DNA from: Pseudoscleropodium purum
Lineage: Eukaryota > Streptophyta > Bryopsida > Hypnales > Brachytheciaceae
NCBI GenBank assembly: GCA_963969395.1
Contig: OZ017795.1
Span: 36,871,063 to 36,935,062 of the forward strand
Direction: 5' to 3'
DNA length: 64,000 nucleotides
A program made the translations under genes and the position numbers. The notes beneath the pieces were generated by a model that saw only the letters and a list, made by a program, of their open reading frames with translations, was not told where the DNA came from and searched no databases. Of the stretch, positions 10,857-23,590 are shown one piece after another (position 1 is the first letter of the stretch; every line of letters begins with the position of its first letter).

Positions 10857-13800
10857 ACCAATGTGTCCCTTTCAATTCTAGTGCAACTTGAAATGAAATG
10901 GTTGGAAGCCTCTAAAATGAAAGGTTGTTGTTAATTAAGCTTAGGAATGTGAGCACATGAGCCTAAAAGACTATACACTTATGGTATACGTGTCTATATT
11001 ATGAAAATCTTTTATGATTATGATATAACTATAATATAAGTGTTTATATTATAAACACCATCAATGGTTGTAGTATATCTATTTGTATATGCTCAAAACT
11101 CATTTACTCATTTTCTCATGCTCACATACTAGCACCATTGTCTTAAACGGGGCATCTAGAATACCTAACAAAAGGAGAAAATTCACTTTGTAATACTTGA
11201 AAGTGGAGTTTTTTACTAAGAAAATTTCTAGTGTTATTAGTCAATTTAGAAAAAGATAAAAAAGTAAACTAATGTATTTTTTGTACTAGGATTGAGGGAC
11301 TAAAATTGATGCATAAGATTACACATATTACTTGCCTAAACATGACTTCTTTACTATTGAAAGAATGCAATTTGAAGTTGCTAATTTGTAAAGTTTAAAA
11401 ATTGTCAATTTTCAATGAAATAGAAAGTTTGATTGTAAAAATTTAATATAATTGTTTTTAAACTAAACAATTAAAAAACCACCACTTATTGTTTTCAAAC
11501 ACTCAAATGCCTTTCTAGGCCCATGAGGAGGTTCAACCTTTAGAACATGGCTGGCTATCAACATCCAGGGTCATAAAATGTTTTATTTTATTTTATTTTT
11601 CAATTCAAGACAAGCCTACAACTAGGAGCAAAAAGTGTCAGTGACTCTAAAATTTACTGCAAGTCATTGTCAGTATCCCCCCCCCCCCAAAAAAAAAAAA
11701 AGTGTGCACATAACGTTGCTTTGAATTTGCTTGTTAGGGAGTCAGAGGAAACCAAGTCATCATGTGTCATTTTCAGTGGGCATATTTTTGGAATGTCCCC
11801 AGTTGGTCGTTGGGCTGTTTTCCATTACTGTAACCAATTTTTTTTTAAAAAGAAGCATACAAGCCAAAGCATCATGGAGTTGTGAAAAACACTAGGCTCC
11901 TGGTTTTTTTTATAAAAAGAAAAGAAAAATTTATGATGTGCGCTCCACTCTGATTTATTTTTATAAAACAAATGAGTTGTAATGAAGCAAAAGACCCAAT
12001 TTCTTGTGTGCCATGATGAGTGCCATGTTGGGTTCCATTGGATTGTGTTAAAAGGATAACCCACAAAGTAGTCCAAACTTTTTCCTCCTTCCCATGAGGC
12101 GCATTCATTTGTACCCTATAACTGAATTTAACTTCCAAAGAGCTTCTGTCATCATTTCAATTTGTTTCTTTTGCCAGAGCTGACTCATGCAAGGTAGACT
12201 TCCATTTGTTGTTTTTTTATTTTTTATTTTTTTATTTTTTTCTTAAAACAAATGAAAAGGAGACTTTCATTTGAGTGCACTTGTCTGTTGTAAGGTTAAG
12301 CTTATTAGCATAACATATTTGCCATTCAGTTGCATTGCATTGACTCTTTTGCCTTGGGAAAGTCAATGTTTTAGTTTAGTAACATGTGAACATTTTTCTG
12401 ATTTGTTGTTTTGGTTTTTTAAAACAAGTTTGGTGACTCGCCGAGTAATTTCATGTTGAGTTCTTTCTCACCTTCCCAATCCCGACAACCTTATCAACTG
12501 ACCTAGTGACCCACGTTGGTCACCACAAAACCCCTGATTTTCAATGGGTTTAGTAGAGGGGATGTCGACATGGAAAGCTAATCATGGAGACGAAAATTGG
12601 GTGAACCCCTTTTGGGCGACAAGAGGAAGGGGGTTCCTTGCTCAGGTTATATGTGTATGTACGACTGTACTTTGTTTGAGAAGAAGAAGAAGAACAATAA
12701 TCATCAGTAGTGGCTTGAACAGTAGCTTTTTTTTTGCTTTTCTTTTTTTTCAATTTTTTTCCAATTTTATTTCAATTTTTATTTTAATTTTGAAACAAAT
12801 GGAAACGGGATTTCATTGCCGATGACTTTCGAGGAGGTTTCAAGGGAGGCAACAAAGAAGGGTCCGTGACGACAGACAAAGCTAGTTCTGGTAGCTTCGT
12901 AGTGCTGACCTGATGCACATGAATGGTATGTACGTTTTGTAATGCATAAAGCTGTAAACAGTATATACGGTACATGTAGACTTTTGTTTTTAATCTGATT
13001 GCCGCATAGGGCCCTCGAACAATGACCCCTGACATCGTTGAAACACGTGGCAGTGGCAAGTGTGCAACAATCAATGGCGCATAGTTTCATGAGTATTAGA
13101 AGATATTTCAAAATGGAGGTAAATTTAGAAGAAAAAATGAAAAAAAAGGGAAAAAACTGAAAAAAAACCAGGTGGTCTCAGGAAAATAAAGAGGATGGAG
13201 TGTTTCAACCAACTGGATACTAGAGATAGGTAGTAGATTTTTGGGATTTTAAATGTCAAATCTTTTATTTTTTATGTCATGAAATAACTTTGTTATGACT
13301 ATAGTAATATAGTAATGGACAAATAACATGTGTCACTCATTGAAAAATAAAAGAATATGTTTCAAGAACTACCACCAATCTATGATATAGTTAAAAGACT
13401 TATTATTAGCAAAATATCATGAACTTGTAATCATGACCCTCAAAGTTCTTCCAAAGTCAACAACTTATGTGGTGTGTTCTTAAGAATACAATCTTCAAGA
13501 GAAACACTCACATTCCTTTGCATTGGAGGGAGCTCCACATAATAACCCTCATGTAGAATGTTTCATTCAAAAATCCTACTTTGCTAGGCCATCTTTAACC
13601 TTTGTGGCCAAGTACACCTTGTTTTTCTTTTTGAGCAATACACCAACCAAAGGAAGATTGTTTAGATTTTTAGATTTTGGAGAAGTAATCTTGTTTCTAA
13701 AATCCAAGAATACTAGTAGTCTTCCTGAAAAATGTATTTCTCTAACTAAAATTGTACAAGCAATCATAAATAGCGTACTTTTAGTAAGAATATGTAGACT

Positions 13801-15036
13801 TTGAAGTGCCTTAAGTCATTACCTTCCTTTGTGCTACAAAAGAATCATCTATAGTCACTCAAAGATGGTCAAATTATCCATGTAAGCTATTCAAGCACTT
13901 CCCTCATTTGGTAATGCCATGACATGTACATTAATGTACATGTCATAATTAATTTGATTGTTATAGATAAATTCAAGGCACAAATATGCTTGTCAACATA
14001 TTGAATTTTTACTAGTATATGATGGTCCTTCTCTCACCATAACAATGTCCCCATTACATTCTTTTTCCTATAGTGCACTCATAAAGGATGATGTGATATA
14101 CCAATAGACAAATCATAATTCTCATCAATGAAAGTATGGTTTTGCTTTAGAGTTTTTCTACTACAAAGAGTTGATACTAAGATCACACCAAAAAGTAACA
14201 TTACTCATTAAGGTTTAGTATACATACTTCAATGCTCACCCTACTAGTTTTATTGTAACTCCTAAAAATTATCAATGCGCTTAGAGATCAAATTATATCC
14301 AATGACTCTTTTGTAGGACATTTCTAGATTGAAAAATGAAGGACAATATCATTTAGCAATTCCGTTTTGTGTAAAAACAATGTAAAAAAAAATTGAGAAA
14401 TTGACCATTCCATATCCACGCATTTATCATACTTGCAAGCATACCACATGTTTAGATCAACTCAAATTCATAGGCAATATACCAATAATGCCATGGCCAT
14501 ATATGAGCTCTAAACTTATTGTTTTATAACTCAATGGAAAGCTATTAACATCTTCTAACTTTCTTCAAGATTTCAACTTTAAAATAGTACAATATTGATG
14601 GTGGATAATTGCACACTATGGTGTATCAATTCCCAAAATGCACCATAGTGTACATCAAGTGCTTGACTTGCACTACTTTTGCACCAAATGTCACACCTTT
14701 GTACCAAACTTTGCACTAGAATATCTACTCCATTTTTCAGCAACTATTTAATGATCTTTATTAAAATTTGAAGAATCTTCCCGCCTCATAATTTGTATAA
14801 AATGCATACTCAAAAAAATAAGTGAAAAATATGAATTTTAAAATCTTTGAAAGGTCAATCTAAAATTTTGAACATCAAATTTAAATATCAAAATGTGAAA
14901 AAATTCTAAAATAATTTTTAACATGAAAAATGCAATCCTTGTGATCTTTGAGATTGATTTTTGAAAAATTAAATCTTTTAATATAGATCTCAAGAGCTTT
15001 AAAAAATTAAATTTTTTTCAACTATTATCAATGAGA
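10857..15036. other. Intergenic DNA, no gene supported
   Basis: The block contains a C12-A12 homopolymer junction near 11677–11701 and T/A-rich simple sequence near 12205–12245 and 12727–12790. A GC-richer patch at about 12540–13110 has overlapping frames on both strands, but none has a recognisable domain. No gene is called. Confidence 0.5.
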
Positions 15037-15967
15037 TCTCTAAGTTTTCTTCCTGAAGTTCCATGACTATATTTTCACCAAGAATGCTTCAATTTTTTTT
15101 TTACATGTATTGCCATTTCTAGTACATGTAAAAAAAACTCATTTTTTTAACATGTCCAATTGTAGAATATTGTAGTAAGCTAATTTGAGAAGATGTGGAA
15201 AAAATTCAGAAATTTTCACCGTGTAGATTGCAAGATATTAACATTTGAATTGACAAAAAGTCTTTTTTTGACCCTGAAAAAAATAGGCAGCTGCACTTTA
15301 CAAGGTCACATTTGTATGAAAAATGTCCAAAATGGTTTCTTGGATTCATTCTTCAAGTAATGTTGGCTATATGCTTGAAAATTTTCAGATTATTTGGAAT
15401 TGTACAACATATAGGAAAAAAAATAGTAAGTAGAAAGAAGTAAAGAATGAATTAATATACTAAATTATAAATAATTTAGTTATGGAATTGAAAAATGTCA
15501 ATCCCAATGTTTGTAATGTTGTAGTAGGTAATCTACATCGTAAAATTTTATTATTTTCTAAAAATATTGAAAATTGAATTAAATAAAAGACTTTAAAGTT
15601 TATTTTTGAGTAGAGAATTCATTACTGCTCACCAAGTAAAACTCCTCATAATTTTCATTTCATTGATTAAAATGGAATGATTCAAAGCTTTCTATGTATA
15701 AATCTAAAGAACCAATTTCAAGTTTTTATTTATGAAAAAAGTGATTTTTAAAAATTTGCTTAGGTTGTTTGAGTTGAAAAACAAACATTTTGTTTCATAA
15801 CTTTTCACTTGTATATTCAAATGAAATGAAATTTAATACTTACAAAAGATATTTCTTGTCCACACCTTGTAAAAATTTCAGCCTAAATTAGTCGAATCTC
15901 TACTCACATATACTTGCCCCCCAAAGTTAGGTTGCCAAAAACACAAGTCCGGTCCTTTAGGGGTTAA
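15037..15967 (+). repeat. TTAA-ended dispersed repeat, copy B
   Basis: Nearly full-length copy of the family at 8499–9431. Its 3' end, ggtcctttaggggttaa, is the best preserved terminus in the window. Shared internal blocks include 'gtgtagattgcaagatatta' (about 15220) and 'acaacataTagga' (about 15407). The 5' end is degenerate (ctaagttttc). Confidence 0.65.
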
Positions 15968-16466
15968 TGCACACAATATACTATGACAAAGTACTTTTTG
16001 GGTGAAAATTTGCTTAGCTAATCCATGTAGAGATTTTTCCCTTGAATTTTTCAATGTGATTATGTACCTTGCATAGACTTAGTTTGTAAAAAAAATGCTT
16101 GTAATCCAGATTCAACATGCATTTAACTATATGTATTTTCAAAGTTATCAAAAAAATACATATTGTACTCAGTATGTTTGGTTCTTTGGTATTGAATGTT
16201 TAATTAAAGTTCAAAAATGAAATACTTTGCAATATAATTTTAATAATTTTGGCATTAAAAGTCAAAAAATCAATTTTACTTGGTAGCAAACTTACAATAT
16301 TTTTATCCCATACAAATCATATTCTAGGATCCATCTAATTCAACCATTTACTAGTCACTTAATACCTAGATTTTCTACCCTAATACACTTGTTCATCTTA
16401 AATAGAAGTTTATCAAATAGACTCTATAATCACATATTTGTGTACCAAGAGATAAGAAAGCAATGT
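15968..16466. other. Intergenic DNA, nothing recognised
   Basis: AT-rich spacer between two repeat copies. No gene or structure was seen. Confidence 0.5.
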
Positions 16467-16820
16467 ATTTATACAAGTGGGGTGATAGGAGGTAAAACAA
16501 CACACATGGGATATGTAAATTAGGATTTGTATGAGCTCAATTGCTTATAAGTAAGTCAAGCATTTGATATTTTCAAAAATCCTCTTTGAATTTTGTTCAT
16601 AACTTTTGATTGGGAGATTTAAATCTCAAAAAGATTTTTGGAGACAAAAATCAGTGGTTTGATTCCCCAATTTTTCTTAATTCAAAGTTTTTTTTGAAAA
16701 ATTTGTTCTACTATGCCTAATGAGGTCTAAAATTCTACTTCAAACATAATTCCTACGTTTTGACAATGAGTAGTCAAGATCTCATCTTCAAATTATCCCA
16801 TACCTTTTGATGATTCATGG
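16467..16820 (-). repeat. Foldback-family repeat, single-arm copy
   Basis: The segment matches parts of 44985–45590 and 59026–59590. Shared blocks are 'ttgtataaa' with 'aggaggtaaaac', 'tttgttcataacttttgattgg', 'ttgttctactatgcct' and 'atctcatcttcaaattat'. The larger copies are palindromic. This one is only about 350 bp and looks like one arm plus junction, so its strand is nominal. Confidence 0.5.
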
Positions 16821-19800
16821 CGGACAATAAATTTCAATATAAATACGACCTTTCTACTTTTCATTCTCATATTTTGTCAACACAGTAATTCTTTCTTTTT
16901 GCTGTAGAGAATTTTCTTGATGGTAGGTGGTCAAATGGTAGATTGGTATTTGATTGAATGCATTGTAAATGATTTTTGTGGATTATCGGCAAACTACCTT
17001 TACATTTATTTGTAGGTTCTATTGTTTGGTCCCAAGAATTATATAAAAAAAATAGGCATTTTATTTTTTTATTTAATCAAAGCGGAACTTGCTACCCAAG
17101 TATAATATTAGGACACTGATAGAAAAAGCAATACACCATTATAGTAAGGTGGAGGCACCAATAACCAATCAAATAAGCAATTTGGAAGCAAATTCTGTAT
17201 ACTATGAGTTGGTGTACATTTTTCCCATGTAGAAAGATAAGAAACATGGAGATTGCTAAATTTTCAGATTTATATTTGAAAAATTGAAATTTTAGTGCAT
17301 TTCAAGAGGCAAAAGAACTCTTGACTTGTAAGCAATGTCTAGAGTCTTCCAATTCCAATCAATTCAAGATTGTACTTTCTTGCTCACTACTTTAGATAGT
17401 ATGTCTTAACCTTATTAATTCCAATCTTGAAAAGAACATAAAAAACAAATTTCAAGCTTGAAATTTGATTAAGGTTGAAAATAGCACACTCTCCATGTTG
17501 GGTACCGGGTGTGGTTGGTTATTCATGCCTCCACCTTAATGTGCAAACATCCAAGGGCAATTTCTATACCTTCGTGAAATTGACACACTTGAATTCAAAG
17601 GTAGCCCACACTTCAGAGTGTATCATGATCACATACATATTAAGAATATGTGCATTTCATGACAACCTTCTTTGACTTTTTGCAATTGTCCCTATTCCCA
17701 AATCAAACATTTGGTAGTTTTATAAAAGAAAGAAAAAACTAGATACCTATTAAGTGCACTCACTAATTAATCAAGTTTCATAGCTAAGAACATCTACTAG
17801 TACACCTAATGGACTACATAATGCTCAAGAGACAAGAGTCTCAAGAACATTATGGAACATAATGTCAAGTTTAATAATTTATCATAGATGTCGAAAATTT
17901 TTTTTTCCACAAATTTAAAGGTGTAGAAAGAGAGTTTGTATTATGAGTTATAATGCATTTTTGACTATCCAATGGAATGGTGACAAATTTGCCTTGAAAG
18001 TCTGATTTGGCATTATAGGCTCATTACTAATTGCCACTCACTATTTACTTGATTGACATTCACACTATAACTATAAAGAATATTTATTTTTACCACTAAA
18101 TTAGTAAATAAAACTTGCACAAAAATTCTAAAAATAAATATTCTAAAATGAAAATAAACACTTTTGCTAATATAGATTAGCAAAGTTCTTTCTTGAATAA
18201 CAACAATGATATCTAAGTTAACTAATTTCAATCAAGACATTCACAACTCATATATAAGTAAAAAGTACAAGCCACGGCTTTCTGAAATTTCAATCATTTC
18301 ACGACCATTTAAATCAATCAATTATACTTGTCCAAAATTCATTTACAAGTATAAATAGAACCCATGGAACATATATAACCAAAGGTCAAAATCAAGTATA
18401 AACACAATTCAAATAAAATCAAAGTTACTAATCTTGCATTCAAATATATGCAAAGATGTAACTAGAACCATTGACATGTATTAAGGTAGATCAACTTATT
18501 ACCACCCAAATTTGCAATATGGGGGCTTGTGCAATGTGCTTATTGATATTTGTATTTTTCAAAAAAAGAATTAATTGGGTGGATTGAAATACACTTGGAA
18601 TTATATCAATCCAATAAGAAGTGAAATTGATATAATTTTCAAACACTTTTGGTACAAAATAGATAACTAGCACTAGATGGGGTGCATGACCATCTTACAA
18701 AGGTTCAAAATCAATGACCCAACCATCCTAATCCTATTTGATGAGTGTTTTGAAAGCACAAGTTTAACATTCTAAAAACACCTCTTTTATTGCCTAAAGT
18801 TGCAACTTAGTTGTGACAAGCATTTGTTCACAATTAAGCCCATTTGAAACAACATTTAATGATCTATGCCTTCATTAGTCTTAAATTGTCCATTAGTAGA
18901 ATGAACTTGATATCATTCTATAACAATAGCATTCAATCTTTGCTTAAGGAAAATGAGTTATACACTTTACAAAAATGGATAATGTTTATTGTACAAATGA
19001 GAGGGTCTAGTAGATGTCCAAATTGTATGACTAATGCTATTACCTTAATCTGCTTTAATTAATGATTGTATCACGAACAATCATCAAAGAAGATTAAGAG
19101 TGGATTGTAAGGAGTTTAGCTTCCCCCAAATGCAATCAACATTATAAAGGTTGCTTGAAGGATGACTAGCTACCTTACCACCATCATAGTAATGCCAACC
19201 ATTTTTTTTTCATTTTTTAGGGAGTGCTAGAGTGGCAATGTAAAATGTTACAGCAATGCTCCAAATTTTAACATTTACCCACAAATTGGATAGAAAAAGA
19301 TCACATTCGTACATATTACATTTCCATAATTCTATTTTCATTTACAATGAGGCGATTTCATCCAAGATTTGTTTTTAATTAAAAGTTTTCCGGTGAAAAA
19401 CTTCAAGATTTGTTGCCATTTTTTAGCCAAATTATTTGTTGCCAAAAAACCCTCATGCCAACACCTTTACAAACCACATTTGCAAACTTTATGACATTGT
19501 CTCCACTAAATTCTAAAGTCCTCATATTGTTCATTTTCCTTCCACATCAACAATTTATAAACTACTCAATTGTCCTTTATTCTAAAATCTTCTAATTAGT
19601 TGTATGCCTCTAGATTTTCTAGTCAACTATTTTTGGGGCTCTTTTGTAATTTTTTATTATAAATTTATCTTTCATTTGGGTCCAAAAGAAACCATCTTAT
19701 TTAAAACACTTCTTTTGTAGGCTAGAGAGCCCTACAAATTCTAATTCATTTACAATTTGAATAGTAGGTTTGTGAGTAGTTTGACATAAAGAAGCTACCT

Positions 19801-20200
19801 AACTTCATCAAGTAGAGATTTGCAAGCATTCACTTGTGCAAGATCATAGACATTTCTTCTATTTTTATTTTGTATTAAGCTTGCAAATTAAGTTGATAAT
19901 TTCTTTTATTCTTTTAATAAAGTTCTTGTTATAGGTTTTCAAGAATCTAATAATATATATGATCTTCTTTACTCTTAGAATGGCATGGAAGGAAGGGCTA
20001 AATCAACCACTACTTGTTATTGCATTATTATTTTGCAACTTCTTTACATTGTTGGATAGAGAAGGTTGTGCTTTTCGAAAACATCAAGTTTCTAGTTGCA
20101 ATTAGGATTGATGCAAGATATGATAGAATTCCATAATTGTATGAGGATATGAATTTAAAAATGGTTCACTGTTATGCATGTATATAATACCTTACTTGCA
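16821..20200. other. Intergenic AT-rich DNA, no gene seen
   Basis: No coding exon was supported. The only recognised item is the repeat at about 19205–19385, listed separately. Confidence 0.5.
19205..19385 (+). repeat. Dispersed repeat, copy 2 of 2
   Basis: This is the second copy of the noncoding segment at 655–830, in the same orientation. It has the same T-rich start, 'gtggcaatgtaaaatgt', 'gctccaaattttaacat' and the terminal 'catccaagattt'. Confidence 0.4.
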
Positions 20201-20340
20201 ATATGTACAAATGACCATGTATCAATACTCTTGTAAACCAAAGTGTATCCATACATGTACTATACATATACCAAAATGTATACATATTTGTACAATACAT
20301 ACAATTCAAAGTATATTTACATTTGTATGTAATGCATATA
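20200..20340 (+). repeat. Degenerate 33–36-bp minisatellite
   Basis: About three to four diverged units begin near 20204, 20238, 20271 and 20306, each with 'ccaaa(a/g)tgtat..acat' followed by 'tgtac..tacata'. The array happens to leave an open frame on each strand because the period is close to a multiple of three. I do not regard that as coding. Confidence 0.5.
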
Positions 20341-20879
20341 AAAGTTGTATAAGTCATGCACTTATTAATAGATTCCTATAGCTATTTGATATTTATCCTT
20401 CTAAAGTTAGTGGCAACTCAATTTTCTTCTACTTCCAACCTATAGTGGTCACTACTTTACTTGTGATAAAGAGTTCTTATAAATTTTTAGAAAAGATAAT
20501 AACTAAAAACACACCCACATCAAATGTAAAAACTAGATATTTTCTAAAAAACTTTTATTAACGATGAAAATCTTTGTCCTTGAAATTGGCAACAACTAAC
20601 CTTTCTTCATTCCATCAAGCATGACTTATACATGATGTAGTTCGCATTTTGCCTATTTCACAAAACATCCAGAACTATAGTATAGAGGTTCAATCTCCAA
20701 GGAATGATCAAATAGTCTAACGTATTGTGACTAGAGTCACTTTTATTAATAGAATTAATCATACAATGTCAATTTTGAATGAAAATAACATTAAAATATC
20801 CCATTGTTTCTAGTAATTGAAATCACTCCATTATCCAATAACTAGTTTTTGTCTGACACACATGGATGCACAATACAAA

Positions 20880-21960
20880 TATGAAGTTCCAGTCTTATCC
20901 TAGTGTGTTGGTTCAAACAAAAAGCACACTTTTGCAAGGGAAAACATAACATATAGTTTTAAGCAAACAAGTCTTCAACTCCCTGTTGCATTTGCTTAAA
21001 GCATAGGCTCACAATATTTGCTTAAAGTGTCACTCATCATTCATCAAACCACATATTAGTATAAATAAGTTTATCACACTTCAGTGTCTCAACATTTGCT
21101 TATAGCATTCAAATATAAATTTTGCTTAAAGCCATTCTATCAAAATAGTCTAATTGTACACTCACTCAATTCATTGTAAAACTATCTAATTGCTTTAAGC
21201 ATCCAGAACACAAGGCTGTGATTTGTATAAATTCTCATTCATATATTCCTTGATCAAATTAAATTTAGTCTTCCAATTCCTACGACAACTTCAAGCTATA
21301 ACATTGATCATTGTAATTATCCAATCATTGGATTTACACACAAGTTCATACACTCACCCAATCATTGGGATTTTTACACAACAAATTTATAATCCAAACA
21401 TATTTCCTCACTTAGACATTACTTGGCTTCAAACCACTATATAATTCAGTTCAAATGTTTTAGTTATCTCACAACAGTAAACACATTCCAATTGCTTAAG
21501 TATATGTCACTCACTGATTAGCTTAAAGTACAAACAATAACACTACATGCTTAAGTGGACACAAATTGATTCAACCATCTAGAAGCAAACATTGCATCTA
21601 ACTACTTTAAGCTACAAATTAACTTCCTCTCAACAATTGCTTTAAGCCTCAAGGAAAATACAAACTGCTAAAGCAAGTTCAACAATTACAATTATGAGAT
21701 CAAAATTAGATCACTACAACAACAATTTTAAGCTAGTAAATATATGAATTCCTTTCACATGAAATTACACAGCTACAACTATACCCAATTACTAGGATTT
21801 CAATCTCTTTCTAATTACACACACAAGAATGCCCAATTGCTGAGACTTAAATTCAACCAATTGCCCAACCGTTGGGACTTCATACACAATTACAAAATAT
21901 ATGCTTAAAGCTTTATTACAAAGATGAAATCACTTGAACAATAGTACAACTAGAAAACTT
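20880..21960. repeat. Region of scattered short motifs (GCTTAA, CCCAAT-ATTGGG)
   Basis: Two short motifs recur irregularly over about 1 kb. One is 'ttgcttaaag' and variants (more than ten occurrences). The other is a palindromic 'cccaatcattgggattt' with variants near 21321, 21357, 21784, 21833 and 21864. A related 'ccaatgattggatt' series lies at 54860–55075. No gene was seen. It may be the remains of an LTR or other element with internal motif arrays. Confidence 0.35.
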
Positions 21961-22853
21961 TGATATACACACAAGAACACAGTGACTACACACAAAAATG
22001 AAAAGTGAGTGAGAAAGGATAATTCCAAGCCTTACAATACTGGCCGAAACATCCTTACAAATCCAACTCGGTTAAACCGTTTATAACTAAACTCTTGCAC
22101 TTTCTGGAATCCCACAACAATACTTAAATCCAACAACAATTTAACACCTATCACCATGAGTTTCTAAAACTGAGTTTAATTTGATCTCCATTCACACACA
22201 AAACCAAAAAAAATTGTTTATTGAACAAATTTACATGTTTACACATGCAGATTGGAAACAATGTCAATCATTTTTTGGAAATCAAAATAAACAAGTGAAT
22301 ACCCTTCCAAAATTTTATTAAAATATCAATTTTATACAACTTTCTATGACTTCTCAAAACCTCAACTCACATATATACTATAGAAAGACAAGAAGAAAAA
22401 AACCTTGCTTCTTGTCTTCTTCCTTTCTCCAACTAGGTCGGGAGATTTTAGTCCATACATTATTATATGAATCTTTTCATCCATTAGTTATTCTTTTTTC
22501 TTCTATAACTCTAAACATATCCCTTATATAAAGCTACATACCTTCAAAAGTTGAAAGAAAATTAAAGCAAACTTATCTTTCATTTCAATAACTTAATAAA
22601 ATTCAAATAGAACATGAAAATTTTCTCTAAGGCAATAAAATAAAAGAAAGGGACTTCTCAGTAATTGAATAAAAGCTATAAAAACCTTGCAGAGGTCGAA
22701 AGTCATGGACTTGGTTGTTTGGTTTTCTATCACCTTGGTTGGGGCTAGGTTTGTGCTTTGCTCAACTCACCAAGTTGCATAGATGGCTCATGATTTGGCA
22801 CTACTAGTAAGAATATGCAAAAAAAAATTGTATAGTGGGGTAGCAATCAAAAT
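21961..22853. other. Intergenic DNA, nothing recognised
   Basis: AT-rich spacer with no supported gene. Confidence 0.45.
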
Positions 22854-23590
22854 GTCGTTTTTGAATTCGCAATGAGAAAAATTTCAGTACTGCCAACTTT
22901 GAAAGCCTCTTGAGAGCTCAAAAATTGGTATTTTACCATGAAATTTTTTCCACAAAATTATATTTATGTTAATAACAAGTGTAAAAAATTTTGAGGCCGA
23001 AAGATTCACTAAAAATAAGTTATTCAAAATATACCAACATGGGTAGCTGTAGAAACATTTTCATTGCTACCAACTTTGATAGCCTCCCAAAGATTGAATT
23101 ATTTATTTTTTGCCATTAAATTCTTGGAAAAAAAAATTCATTATGTTAATAACATATGATATAAATTTCAAGGCCAAAAAATTAATACAAAAAAGATATT
23201 AACAATCTACCAACATGTGTCGTTTTGAGAAACAATTGTAGAAACCACTTCACTACTTCAACTTTGACACCCTTCCAAGGGCTGAAAAATTGATTATTTA
23301 CTATAAAAAATTTTCCACACAGTTTTTTTTATGTTAATAAAATTTGTAACAAATTTCGAAGCCAAAAAAGTTATACAAAAAAGAATATTCAAAATCTACT
23401 AACATGTGTAGTTGTGAGAAACCATTTCACTACTTCCAATTTTGACACCTTCTTCAGGGTGCAATTTTACTTATTTACCATGAAATTTTTGGCACAAGAT
23501 CCCCTATATGCTAATAACATGTGTGTCAAATTTTAAGGTCAAAAGATTTATTGAAGAATAAAAAAATCTACAATCTACTAATGTGTATGT
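22854..23590. repeat. Tandem array of about 180-bp units next to transposase
   Basis: A unit marker ('aacatg(t/g)gta' or its variant followed by 'gagaaa') recurs at about 22854, 23041, 23217, 23406 and 23583, giving four diverged units of about 187, 176, 189 and 177 bp. Other recurring blocks in each unit are 'ctacttccaactttgaca', 'aaaattggtattttacc', 'atgttaataacatgtg' and 'aaggccaaaaaattaata'. The last marker overlaps the final codons of the transposase relic. The array may be part of the element's 3' end or a satellite-like expansion beside it. Confidence 0.6.

Noticed and set aside
11677..11701. C12-A12 junction
   Set aside because: It is simple homopolymer sequence with no structure beyond composition, and may be partly an assembly artefact.
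12540..13111. Overlapping frames of 67–110 codons on both strands
   Set aside because: They are mutually antisense, contain low-complexity Phe/Lys runs from T- and A-rich tracts, and show no domain.
20172..20381. Frames with repeated Cys-Ile-His units on both strands
   Set aside because: They are produced by a minisatellite whose period is near a multiple of three. There is no start, splice or domain evidence.
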